Below, one piece after another: positions 44,550 to 52,964 of a stretch of 64,000 nucleotides of DNA. How positions within the stretch are numbered: position 1 is the first letter of the stretch; the number at the start of each line of letters is the position of its first letter. The notes beneath the pieces were generated by a model. That model had not been told where the DNA came from, made no database searches, and saw only the letters and a program-made list of their open reading frames with translations. Position numbers and translations under genes: made by a program. This DNA comes from Sphingosinicella sp963974575 (lineage in GTDB: Bacteria > Pseudomonadota > Alphaproteobacteria > Sphingomonadales > Sphingomonadaceae), in assembly GCF_963974575.1 (NCBI RefSeq), contig NZ_CAXBBQ010000004.1, positions 1 through 64,000 of the forward strand. Direction: 5' to 3'.

Positions 44550-47300
44550 ATGAAATCCCTGTTCCTCGGAACCGCCGTCGCGCTCGCGCTCGGCGCCGCC
44601 GCACCAGCCCTCGCCGCCCCCAAAAGCGCGGGCCCCGACCCCGCACTCGTCTCGGCGGTCGATATCCCCTACGAGCGCTTTACGCTCGCGAACGGCCTGC
44701 GCGTCATCGTCCATACCGACCGCAAGGCGCCGATCATCGCGACGAGCATCTGGTATCACGTCGGCTCGAAGGACGAGCCCGCGGGCAAGACCGGCTTTGC
44801 GCACCTCTTCGAACACCTGATGTTCAACGGCACCGAAAACTACAATCACGACTGGTTCGTGGCGCTGCAGGAAATGGGCGCGACGAGCTACAACGGCACG
44901 ACGTGGTTCGACCGCACCAACTATTTCCAGAACGTGCCCACCCCCGGCCTGGAACGCATCCTGTTCCTTGAATCCGATCGCATGGGCCACCTTTTGGGCG
45001 CGATCGATCAGACCAAGCTGACGAACCAGATCGGCGTCGTGCAGAATGAGAAGCGGCAGGGCGACAACCAGCCCTACGGCAAGACCGAATACCGCATCCT
45101 CGAAGGTCTGTTCCCCGAAGGCCACCCCTACCGCCACTCCACGATCGGCTCGATGGCGGACCTCTCCGCTGCTTCGCTCGAAGACGTGAAGACGTGGTTC
45201 CGCACATGGTACGGCCCCAACAACGCCGTACTCGTGCTCGCCGGAGACATTGACGCGGCGACCGCGAAGCCCCTGATCGAGAAATATTTCGGCGACCTCC
45301 CCGCCGGACCCGCCGTCGAGCGCCGCCTGCGCGCCTGGGTGCCGGAACGCAGCGAAACCGTGCGCGAAACGATGGAGGATCAAGTCTCCAACACGCGCAT
45401 CTACCGCGTGTGGGCGGTGCCCGGCCTCAACGACGCCGACGCGCAGAACCTTTCCATCGCCGCGGCAACGCTCGGCGGCGGCAACAGTTCGCGGCTCTAC
45501 AAGGATCTCGTGCGCGACAAGCAGCTCGCCATCGGCGTGTCCGGCTACCTGCAGCCCTTCGAAGCCGTCAGCCTGCTGCAGATCGAGGTGGACGTGAAGC
45601 CAGGCGTGAACCCGGACACGGTGAACGCGCGCCTCGACCAGCTTCTCGCCGATTTCCTCGCCAAGGGGCCGACGAAGGACGAGGTCGGCCGCGTCGCGAT
45701 GCGCGCGGTTTCCGGCACGATCCGCGGCCTCGAAGCCGTCGGCGGCTTCGGCGGCAAGGCGGTGACGCTCGCCGAGGGCGAGCTGTATTCGGGCGATCCG
45801 CAGCAGTTCAAGAAAGACCTCTCCGCCTATGTAAGCGCCACCCCCGCAAGCGTGCAGACCGCCGCGCAGCGCTGGATTTCGAAGGGCGACTACCAGCTCA
45901 CCGTCTATCCCTACGGCAGCCTGCAACAGGTCGCGGGCAAGGGCATCGACCGCTCGAAGCTGCCGCCGGTGGACGGCGCCCCCGCGCTCGAATTTCCCGC
46001 CGTGGAGCGCGCGAAGCTCTCGAACGGCATCGACGTCGTGTTTGCGAAGCGCGACACCGTTCCGGTCGTCAACCTCTCGATGGTGTTTGATGCCGGCAAC
46101 GCCGCGGATTCGCGCGAAAAGCTCGGCACGCAGTCGCTGATGCTCTCGCTGCTCGATGAAGGCACGGCGAAGCGTACCGCGATCGAGATCGCCGAGGAGG
46201 AGGAGCGTCTCGGCGCCAACATCGGCGCAAGCGCTGGCAACGATACCACTGAAATCTCGCTCTCGGCGCTCTCCACCAACCTCGCCCCCTCGCTCGATCT
46301 GTGGGCGGATATCATCCGCAACCCGAAGTTCGACCCCGCCGAGCTTGAGCGCGTGCGCGGCATCCAGATCGCCGGTATCGCGCAGGAGGAGAGCCAGCCG
46401 CAAACGCTCGCGCTGCGCCTGCTGCCCCCGCTCATCTACGGCACCGCGCACCCCTACGGCGTGCCGCTCACCGGCTCGGGCACCGTGGAGGGCGTCAAGG
46501 CCGTCACGCGGAGCGATCTCGTCAACTTCCACCAGACATGGCTGCGCCCCGACAACGCCACGATCTTCGCGTCGGGCGCCACGACCATCGGCCAGCTCGT
46601 GCCGCTTCTTGAAAAGGCGGTCGGCACATGGTCCGCGCCGTCCACGCCCAAGGGTGCGAAGACCTTCACGACCGCAAGCGCGCCAGCCGCGAGCAAGATC
46701 ATCCTGATCGACCGCCCCGGCTCGCCGCAGTCGTTCATCCTCGCGGGCTATCCGCTCGCGCACAAAGGCACGGACGACAACCTCGCGCTCACCACCGCGA
46801 ACACACCGCTCGGCGGCGTGTTCACCTCGCGGCTCAACATGAACCTGCGCGAGGACAAGGGCTGGTCCTACGGCGTCTCCACTGCGATCTCGCAAACGTC
46901 GGAGCAGATGCCCTTCTACGTGTTCGCGCCCGTGCAGGCGGACAAAACCGGCGCCGCGCTCACCGAGCTTCGCAAGGACATCACGGCCTACGTCACCGAC
47001 AAGCCGATCACGCCCGAGGAAATGAAATCGACGCTCGCGTTCCTCACCGGGAGGTTGCCGGGTGCCTACGAATCGTCGTCCGCCGTGCTTGACGCGCTGC
47101 AGACGAACGCCCGCCTGAAGCGCCCGGACGACTATCAGGTGACCTACGCCGCGAAGCTGAACGCGCTCTCCCGCGAACAGTTGGCCGCTGCGGCAAAGGC
47201 CAATATCGACGTGAACAAGCTGCTCTGGGTCGTCGTCGGCGACCGGCGGCAGGTCGAACCACAACTGAAAACCCTTGGACTACCAATCGAGGTGAAATGA
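44550..47300 (+). CDS. Secreted M16 family zinc metallopeptidase (two-domain insulinase type)
   Basis: A 916-residue pitrilysin-family peptidase. Residues 1-23 are a signal peptide (ALALGAAAPALAA). The first half has the inverted zinc motif HLFEH at 85-89 and the downstream Glu in NEKRQGDNQP. The second half repeats the fold without the motif, as expected for an inactive mate. It should degrade peptides in the periplasm. The start at 44550 places the signal peptide at the N-terminus; the frame opens at 44463. First gene of an operon with dienelactone hydrolase and LOG genes. Confidence 0.94.
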   Translation: MKSLFLGTAVALALGAAAPALAAPKSAGPDPALVSAVDIPYERFTLANGLRVIVHTDRKAPIIATSIWYHVGSKDEPAGKTGFAHLFEHLMFNGTENYNHDWFVALQEMGATSYNGTTWFDRTNYFQNVPTPGLERILFLESDRMGHLLGAIDQTKLTNQIGVVQNEKRQGDNQPYGKTEYRILEGLFPEGHPYRHSTIGSMADLSAASLEDVKTWFRTWYGPNNAVLVLAGDIDAATAKPLIEKYFGDLPAGPAVERRLRAWVPERSETVRETMEDQVSNTRIYRVWAVPGLNDADAQNLSIAAATLGGGNSSRLYKDLVRDKQLAIGVSGYLQPFEAVSLLQIEVDVKPGVNPDTVNARLDQLLADFLAKGPTKDEVGRVAMRAVSGTIRGLEAVGGFGGKAVTLAEGELYSGDPQQFKKDLSAYVSATPASVQTAAQRWISKGDYQLTVYPYGSLQQVAGKGIDRSKLPPVDGAPALEFPAVERAKLSNGIDVVFAKRDTVPVVNLSMVFDAGNAADSREKLGTQSLMLSLLDEGTAKRTAIEIAEEEERLGANIGASAGNDTTEISLSALSTNLAPSLDLWADIIRNPKFDPAELERVRGIQIAGIAQEESQPQTLALRLLPPLIYGTAHPYGVPLTGSGTVEGVKAVTRSDLVNFHQTWLRPDNATIFASGATTIGQLVPLLEKAVGTWSAPSTPKGAKTFTTASAPAASKIILIDRPGSPQSFILAGYPLAHKGTDDNLALTTANTPLGGVFTSRLNMNLREDKGWSYGVSTAISQTSEQMPFYVFAPVQADKTGAALTELRKDITAYVTDKPITPEEMKSTLAFLTGRLPGAYESSSAVLDALQTNARLKRPDDYQVTYAAKLNALSREQLAAAAKANIDVNKLLWVVVGDRRQVEPQLKTLGLPIEVK

Positions 47301-48022
47301 TGAGCAAGGTTGAAACGAATTTAGCTGATTATTCGCACGCAGGTACGACGTTCGAGGCCCATGTCGCCCACACCGGCGGCACGCAGAAACGCCCTGTCGT
47401 CCTCGTCGCGCACCAATGGGCCGGGCAGTGCTACCACGAATGCGAGCGCGCCGATCTGCTGGCTGAGGCGGGCTATGTCGGTATCGCCATCGACACGTAC
47501 GGCAAAGGCGTGCGCGGCACGGTGGGCGCGGACAACAGCGCGCTGATGGCGCCGCTGATGGCCGATCGCGCGCTGCTCCGCGACCGGCTGCTCGCTGCGG
47601 TGGCGTTCGCCAAGACGCACCCCCTGGCCGACCCGTCGCGCATTGCCGTCATCGGCTTCTGCTTCGGCGGCCTCTGCGCGCTCGATGTGGCCCGCAGCGG
47701 CACGAAGGATGTTGCCGGCGTCGTCTCGTTCCACGGCGTCTATCCGCCGCCGAACCTCGGGCCGCAGGGGCCGATCCACGCGCAGGTGCAGCTCCACCAC
47801 GGTTGGGAAGACCCGCTTGCCCCGCCGCAGGACGTGATTGCCCTCGCCAAGGAGCTTACCGATGCGGGCGCCAAGTGGCAGCTCAATGCCTATGGCGACA
47901 CCGTTCACGCCTTCACGGCCAAGGGCATGAATGCCCGTGCGGAAGGCGCACAATACAACGAGATCGCCGACCGTCGCTCGTGGCAGGCGACGCTGCTGTT
48001 CCTTCAGGAGATCTTCGCCTGA
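47297..48022 (+). CDS. Dienelactone hydrolase family protein
   Basis: A 241-residue alpha/beta hydrolase. The nucleophile elbow is GFCFGG, so Cys 122 replaces the Ser of esterases, as in true dienelactone hydrolases; Asp 172 (GWEDPL) and His 204 (DTVHAF) complete the triad. Members open dienelactones in chloroaromatic breakdown, but many act on other lactones or esters. The ATG at 47297 overlaps the stop of the M16 gene by 4 bases, with GAGGTGA upstream. A second ATG follows immediately and could be used. Confidence 0.92.
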   Translation: MMSKVETNLADYSHAGTTFEAHVAHTGGTQKRPVVLVAHQWAGQCYHECERADLLAEAGYVGIAIDTYGKGVRGTVGADNSALMAPLMADRALLRDRLLAAVAFAKTHPLADPSRIAVIGFCFGGLCALDVARSGTKDVAGVVSFHGVYPPPNLGPQGPIHAQVQLHHGWEDPLAPPQDVIALAKELTDAGAKWQLNAYGDTVHAFTAKGMNARAEGAQYNEIADRRSWQATLLFLQEIFA

Positions 48023-48609
48023 GGCGGATTTCCAGCCTGTGCGTGTTCCTCGGCTCCAGCCGGGGTCTACGCCCTGATTATACGGATGCCGCCCGCGCGC
48101 TCGGCGCGGCGATGGCCGCGCGCGGTATCCGCCTCGTTTATGGCGGCGCGTCGATCGGCCTGATGGGCGTACTCGCCGACGCCGTGCTCGCGGCGGGCGG
48201 CGAGGCCGTCGGCGTGATCCCGCAGGCGCTCGTCGATCACGAGGTCGCACACCACGGCCTCACCGAGCTTGTCATCACGGGCTCGATGCACGAGCGCAAG
48301 GCGGAGATGGCGCGCCGCGCCGATGCCTTCGCGGCGCTTCCCGGCGGAGTCGGCACGCTCGAAGAACTGTTCGAGGTGTGGACGTGGAGCCAGCTCGGCA
48401 TCTTCGAAAAGCCCTGCGGTCTCCTCAACGTTGCAGGCTACTACGACCAGCTTGCAGGCTTTCTCGATCACATGGCCGCCGAGAAATTCGTGCGCCCACA
48501 GCACCGGGGAATGCTCGCCGTCGCGGAAACGGCGGGCGCCCTCATTGACGCGCTGGAGGCTTGGGAACGGCCCGTGGTCGAGAAATGGATCGGCCTCGAA
48601 CAGAGCTAG
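48019..48609 (+). CDS. LOG family (cytokinin-riboside phosphoribohydrolase-like) protein, probable CTG start
   Basis: A 196-residue Rossmann-fold protein of the LOG/YvdD family, which cleaves nucleoside 5'-monophosphates to free base and ribose 5-phosphate. The hallmark PGGVGTLEELFEVWTW is present, with CVFLGSSRG near the start and VYGGASIGLMG. The N-terminal strand requires a start near 48019, but the frame there has no ATG, GTG or TTG. A CTG at 48019 has AGGAG (48006-48010) eight bases upstream and overlaps the hydrolase stop. A GTG at residue 8 would cut off the first strand. The frame continues upstream inside the hydrolase gene. Confidence 0.85.
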   Translation: MRRISSLCVFLGSSRGLRPDYTDAARALGAAMAARGIRLVYGGASIGLMGVLADAVLAAGGEAVGVIPQALVDHEVAHHGLTELVITGSMHERKAEMARRADAFAALPGGVGTLEELFEVWTWSQLGIFEKPCGLLNVAGYYDQLAGFLDHMAAEKFVRPQHRGMLAVAETAGALIDALEAWERPVVEKWIGLEQS

Positions 48610-48656
48610 ACGAGGCTGTTTGAGGCTGCTATTCGCCCGCCCCGATGTCCATGACG

Positions 48657-48722
48657 ATGAAAACGATTAGCACCAAGCCGACCCGCGCTCGCGGGGCGGT
48701 CTTGTTCGTGCTGACGGTTTAA
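48657..48722 (+). CDS. Possible leader peptide upstream of asd (21 codons)
   Basis: A short frame runs from ATG 48657 to TAA 48722 (a second ATG is two codons earlier at 48651). It is rich in Thr, with Ile (MKTISTKPTR), amino acids of the pathway that Asd serves, which resembles threonine-operon leaders. No good ribosome site precedes it. G/C-rich complementary segments inside and behind the frame could form alternative hairpins. Expression of the peptide is a hypothesis. Confidence 0.35.
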   Translation: MKTISTKPTRARGAVLFVLTV

Positions 48723-48743
48723 CCGGCAAGCCAGCAGGACAGA

Positions 48744-48763
48744 GCCCCGCCGAAGCGCGGGGC
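48744..48763 (+). promoter_or_regulatory. Hairpin in the asd leader, possible attenuator
   Basis: GCCCCGC (48744-48750) pairs with GCGGGGC (48757-48763) around a 6-base loop. The same GCCCCGC could instead pair with GCGGGGC at 48691-48697, inside the short leader frame. That segment could also fold locally with CCCGC at 48682. Mutually exclusive pairings are the form attenuators take, but no T-run follows. Confidence 0.35.
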
Positions 48764-48826
48764 GGCCTGGAACCTTCCAAAGCCACGTACCCCGCGCCTC
48801 TGCCATTAAACAGGAGACGCAGTTCC

Positions 48827-49870
48827 ATGACCAAACCCCTCCCCGCCCGCCCCAATGTCGGCATCGTCGGCGCCACTGGCCTTGTCGGCGGCATGATGCG
48901 CGAAATCCTTGCCGAGCGTGATTTCCCGATCGGCACGCTCCGCCTGTTCGCCTCCGCAAGGTCGAGCGGCAAGACCATTCCCTTCCGCGGCACCGACGTG
49001 GTGGTCGAAGACGCCGAAACCGCCGATTTCGCGGGTCTCGACATCGTGTTCTTCTCGGCGGGCGGTTCCACCTCGCGCACACTCGCGCCGAAAGCGGCGG
49101 CAGCAGGCGCGGTCGTCATCGACAACAGCTCGGCGTGGCGCAGCGACCCCGATGTGCCGCTCGTCGTTGCCGAGGTGAACCCCGAAGCGCTGCGCGATAT
49201 TCCCAAGGGCATCGTCGCCAACCCCAATTGCACCACGATGGCCGCCATGCCCGTGCTGAAGCCGCTGCACGCGGCGGCGGGCCTGAAGAGCCTGGTCGCC
49301 AGCACCTATCAGGCCGTCTCGGGCGGCGGCATGGCGGGCGTCGAGGAACTGCACGAACAGATCGTCGCGGGCGCATCCGGCAGCGATGCGCTGGCGCGCG
49401 ACGGCGGTGCCGTGAATCTCGGCCAGCCCCGCAAATGGGCCGTGCCGATCGCCTTTAACGTCGTGCCGCTCAACTACGTGCTCGGCGAGGACGGCTACAC
49501 CGAAGAGGAATCGAAGCTCCGCGACGAGAGCCGTAAGATCCTCGGCCTGCCCGGCCTCACCGTTTCGGGCACCTGCGTCCGCGTCCCCGTATTCACCGGC
49601 CACGCGCTGTCGATGAACGTGGCGTTCGAACGCCCGCTTTCGGTCGCCGACGCGCTGAAGCTGCTCGAAGCGGCGCCCGGCGTCGTCGTAACCGACGTCC
49701 CCAACCCGCTCGAAGCCACGGGCAAGGACCCAGTGTTCGTCGGGCGCGTCCGCAGCGACCCGACCGTCGCCCACGGCCTCGCGCTGTTCGTCGTCGGAGA
49801 CAATCTGCGCAAGGGTGCGGCGCTCAACGCCGTGCAGGTCGCGGAAGTGCTCCTCGAACAGGCGCGCTGA
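48827..49870 (+). CDS. asd: Aspartate-semialdehyde dehydrogenase
   Basis: Asd reduces aspartyl-4-phosphate to the semialdehyde with NADPH, the second step towards Lys, Thr, Met and diaminopimelate. The 347-residue protein has the cofactor motif GATGLVGG at 15-22, the catalytic Cys in ANPNCTTM (Cys 135), QAVSGGGMAG and the substrate-binding VRVPVFTGHA. Start at 48827 follows CAGGAGA. Aspartokinase is 4.5 kb upstream on the other strand. The 217-base leader holds a possible short peptide gene and hairpins. Confidence 0.96.
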   Translation: MTKPLPARPNVGIVGATGLVGGMMREILAERDFPIGTLRLFASARSSGKTIPFRGTDVVVEDAETADFAGLDIVFFSAGGSTSRTLAPKAAAAGAVVIDNSSAWRSDPDVPLVVAEVNPEALRDIPKGIVANPNCTTMAAMPVLKPLHAAAGLKSLVASTYQAVSGGGMAGVEELHEQIVAGASGSDALARDGGAVNLGQPRKWAVPIAFNVVPLNYVLGEDGYTEEESKLRDESRKILGLPGLTVSGTCVRVPVFTGHALSMNVAFERPLSVADALKLLEAAPGVVVTDVPNPLEATGKDPVFVGRVRSDPTVAHGLALFVVGDNLRKGAALNAVQVAEVLLEQAR

Positions 49871-49876
49871 TCGCGT

Positions 49877-50410
49877 TCAATCGACAAGGGCCGGAGCGGC
49901 GAGCTGCCGCGTGTGGGCACGCACGTCCTCCGGCCATTTTTCCGTAAGCATAGCGAACCGCACGCCGTCCGCCGCGAACAGCGCGCGCGCCGCCTCCTCG
50001 AAGTTCTCCCGGTTGCCTGCCATCGCAGACATGAACCGGTAAGCCGCTTCCGCCGCCGCCTTCGCGATGCTGCGGCTGTCTCGCGCGGCCTCCTCGACCA
50101 GCCGGCGCAGCGCAGCCGACGCCCCGCCCCGCTGCGTTTTCAGCCAGTCCCAGTGGCGCGGCAGCAGCGTCACCTCCTTCGCGACGACACCAAGCTTCGG
50201 GCGGCCGGGCGGGGCGGTCGGCGGCGCGTAACGCGCGGCGACCTCGGCCTCCGTTCCGCGCAAATCGAGATCGGTTTCAGCGCCGGTCCCGTCATTGAAG
50301 ATCAGCACATTGTCCGTACCGTCCCGCTTCAAGGCCAATGCCACTTCAACAAGCGGTCCCGACGCGAACTTCGTGTCGCCTCGGAACGCCGTGTAATTTT
50401 CCTGTTCCAT
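49877..50410 (-). CDS. DUF2239 family protein
   Basis: A 177-residue cytoplasmic protein of the DUF2239 family, recognised by YTAFRGDTKFASG at the start, VLIFNDGTG..DLDLRG, the middle segment GVVAKEVTLLPRHWDWL and the Ala-rich helical end with FMSAMAGNRENFEEA. The central LLPRHWDWL..RGGASAALRRLV resembles a short DNA- or toxin-type contact region, but no function is established. Its start is directly beside the palindrome at 50419-50432, so it is probably regulated by what binds there, possibly itself. Confidence 0.85.
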   Translation of the reverse strand: MEQENYTAFRGDTKFASGPLVEVALALKRDGTDNVLIFNDGTGAETDLDLRGTEAEVAARYAPPTAPPGRPKLGVVAKEVTLLPRHWDWLKTQRGGASAALRRLVEEAARDSRSIAKAAAEAAYRFMSAMAGNRENFEEAARALFAADGVRFAMLTEKWPEDVRAHTRQLAAPALVD

Positions 50411-50418
50411 GGCGCCGA

Positions 50419-50459
50419 TTTACCCGGGTAAAAACACACTGTCAATATTACCCGGATAA
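50419..50459. promoter_or_regulatory. Paired palindromes TTACCCGGGTAA in the DUF2239/helicase intergenic region
   Basis: TTTACCCGGGTAAA (50419-50432) is a perfect 14-bp palindrome. TTACCCGGATAA (50448-50459) is a near copy, with centres 28 bases apart. Both lie in the short region between the divergent DUF2239 and helicase genes, the first only 9 bases before the DUF2239 start. This looks like a double operator for a dimeric regulator; which one is unknown. Confidence 0.65.
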
Positions 50460-50506
50460 AATGTTGCGTTTGCGCTGCTGACGTTGGCGCTGCATCATGG
50501 TTGTCG

Positions 50507-52921
50507 ATGCTCCCCGCCCTTCCCGACGTCATCACCCGCTGGTTCGACGCGCGCGGCTGGCGCGTGCGGCGGCATCAGGCGGAGATGGTCACCGCCGCCG
50601 AAGCCGGGCAGCACGCGCTGCTCGTGGCGGCGACGGGCGCGGGCAAGACGCTCGCGGGCTTCCTGCCGACGCTCGCCGATCTCGTGCAGAACCCATCGGA
50701 AGGCCTGCACACGCTTTACGTCTCCCCGCTGAAGGCGCTCGCGGCGGACGTAGAGCGCAACCTGCTCACGCCGATCGCCGAAATGGGCCTGCCGATCCGC
50801 GTCGAGACACGAACCGGCGACACCTCATCCGACAAGAAAGCGCGCCAGCGCGCCGCCCCGCCGCACATCCTGCTCACGACCCCGGAATCGCTGTCGCTGC
50901 TGCTCTCCTACCCGGACAATGCGCGCATGTTCGCAGGGCTCAAGACCATCGTGATCGACGAGGTCCACGCCTTCGCGAGCGGCAAGCGCGGCGACCTGCT
51001 GGCGCTCGCCATGTCGCGGCTGCAGGCGATCGTGCCCGGTGTGCGCCGCGTCGCGCTGTCCGCCACGATCGGCGACCCGGAGGATTATCGCCGCTGGCTC
51101 GCGCCGGGTGAAAACGTCGCGCTCGTCGCGGGCGAACCGGGCGCGAAGGCGAAGATCGAGATTCTCACCCCCGAGGGACGCGTGCCGTGGTCCGGCCATT
51201 CCGGGCGCTACGCGGCGGAGCAGGTCTACCGAGAGATCGAGCGGCACAAGCTGACGCTCGTCTTCTGCAACACGCGCAGCCTCGCCGAGCTGGTGTTCAA
51301 CGATCTGTGGGCGGTGAACGAGGCGACGCTCCCCATCGGCCTCCACCACGGCTCCCTCTCGAAGGAAGCGCGGCAGAAGGTGGAGGGCGCGATGGCGGAC
51401 GGGCGGCTGCGCGCGCTCGTCTGCACCGCAAGTCTCGACCTCGGCGTCGATTGGGGCGACGTCGATCTCGTCATCCAGATGGGCGCGCCCAAGGGCTCAT
51501 CGCGCCTCATCCAGCGCATCGGCCGCGCCAACCACCGGCTCGACGAGGCGAGCGAGGCCATCGTCGTGCCCGGCAACCGCTTCGAATATCTTGAAGCCCG
51601 CGCCGCGCTCGACGCCATCGACGCGGGCGAACTCGATACCGAACCATGGCGCCCCGGCGCGCTCGACGTGCTCGCGCAGCACCTGATGGCCTGCGCCTGC
51701 GCCGAGCCCTTCGATGCGGGCGCAATGTTCAGCGAAGTCCGCCGCGCCGCGCCCTACGCGGCGCTCACCCGCGCGGAGTTCGACCGCGTGCTGCACTTCG
51801 TGGCGGACGGCGGCTACGCCCTGCGCGCCTACGATCGCTACAAGCGCCTCACGCAGAACCCGGATGGGCGCTGGCGCGTCAGCCACCCCAGCCTCGCGAA
51901 ACAGCACCGGCTGAACGCCGGCATCATCGTCGAGGCGCCCATGCTCGACGTGCGCTTCGGAAACGGGCGCACCCTCGGCCGCGTCGAGGAATATTTCGCC
52001 TCCACCCTCTCCCCCGGCGACACGTTCCGTTTCGCAGGCCTCGCGCTGGAGGTGGAGCGCATCATCGACACCGACCTCATCGTCAGCGCGACACGCCGCG
52101 CGGCGATGATCCCGAGCTACATGGGCGCGCGCCTGCCGCTTTCCACGCACCTTGCCGACCGCGTGCGCGGCTTCCTCGCCGACCCTGCCGAGTGGCGTCG
52201 CTTCCCGGCAGACGTCGCCGAATGGCTGGAGGTGCAGCAGATCCGCTCCGTCCTGCCGAAGCCCGGCGAGCTGCTGATCGAGACCTTCCCGCACGAAGGC
52301 CTCCACCACATGATCGCCTACAGCTTCGAAGGCTGGAACGCGCACCAGTCACTCGGAATGCTGCTCACCCGCCGCATGGAAACGCTTGGCCTGCAGCCGA
52401 CCGGCTTCGTGGCAAATGATTACGCGCTCGGCGTTTACGGCCTGAAGGAAGTGCGTGACCCCGCCCCGCTCTTCTCGCCAGACATTCTGGAGGACGAGCT
52501 TGCCGAGTGGGTGCAGACCTCGCACCTCCTGAAGCGCGCGTTCCGCGAGGTCGCGGTGATCGGCGGCCTCATCGAGCGCCAGCATCCGGGCAAGCGCAAG
52601 TCCGGCCGACAGGTCACTTTCTCCACCGATCTCATCTACGACGTCCTGCGCAAATACGAGCCCGACCACATGCTGCTGCGCGCCGCGTGGGAGGATGCAC
52701 GCCTGCGGCTGACGGACGTCGCGCGCCTCGCGAACCTGCTCGACCGCGCCGCGAGCAGCATCGTCCACAAGCGCCTCGACCGCGTCTCACCGCTCGCCGT
52801 TCCGGTCCTCGTGATGATCGGCCGCGAGAGCGTCGCGCAGGGTCTTGCAGACGAAGCTTTGCTCATCGAGGCGGAAGCGCTCGCTCAAGAGGCGATGCAC
52901 GTCGACGAGCGTCGTTGTTGA
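50507..52921 (+). CDS. Ligase-associated DNA damage response DEXH box helicase (Lhr-like)
   Basis: An 804-residue superfamily 2 helicase of the Lhr group. Motifs in order are Walker A ATGAGKTLAG, TTPESL, DEVH (VIDEVHAF), LSATIGD, then TASLDLGVDWGD and QRIGRANHR in the second RecA lobe, followed by the winged-helix and large C-terminal region typical of Lhr. This class occurs with a DNA ligase, an exonuclease and the phosphoesterase PdeM. Here PdeM is present at 53.9 kb, but the ligase and exonuclease are not in the window. Start at the ATG at 50507; a TTG two codons earlier is possible. Confidence 0.92.
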   Translation: MLPALPDVITRWFDARGWRVRRHQAEMVTAAEAGQHALLVAATGAGKTLAGFLPTLADLVQNPSEGLHTLYVSPLKALAADVERNLLTPIAEMGLPIRVETRTGDTSSDKKARQRAAPPHILLTTPESLSLLLSYPDNARMFAGLKTIVIDEVHAFASGKRGDLLALAMSRLQAIVPGVRRVALSATIGDPEDYRRWLAPGENVALVAGEPGAKAKIEILTPEGRVPWSGHSGRYAAEQVYREIERHKLTLVFCNTRSLAELVFNDLWAVNEATLPIGLHHGSLSKEARQKVEGAMADGRLRALVCTASLDLGVDWGDVDLVIQMGAPKGSSRLIQRIGRANHRLDEASEAIVVPGNRFEYLEARAALDAIDAGELDTEPWRPGALDVLAQHLMACACAEPFDAGAMFSEVRRAAPYAALTRAEFDRVLHFVADGGYALRAYDRYKRLTQNPDGRWRVSHPSLAKQHRLNAGIIVEAPMLDVRFGNGRTLGRVEEYFASTLSPGDTFRFAGLALEVERIIDTDLIVSATRRAAMIPSYMGARLPLSTHLADRVRGFLADPAEWRRFPADVAEWLEVQQIRSVLPKPGELLIETFPHEGLHHMIAYSFEGWNAHQSLGMLLTRRMETLGLQPTGFVANDYALGVYGLKEVRDPAPLFSPDILEDELAEWVQTSHLLKRAFREVAVIGGLIERQHPGKRKSGRQVTFSTDLIYDVLRKYEPDHMLLRAAWEDARLRLTDVARLANLLDRAASSIVHKRLDRVSPLAVPVLVMIGRESVAQGLADEALLIEAEALAQEAMHVDERRC

Positions 52922-52964
52922 ACGCCGCGATATAGCGTAGAATCGCCGCTGGGGAGATCGCGTC

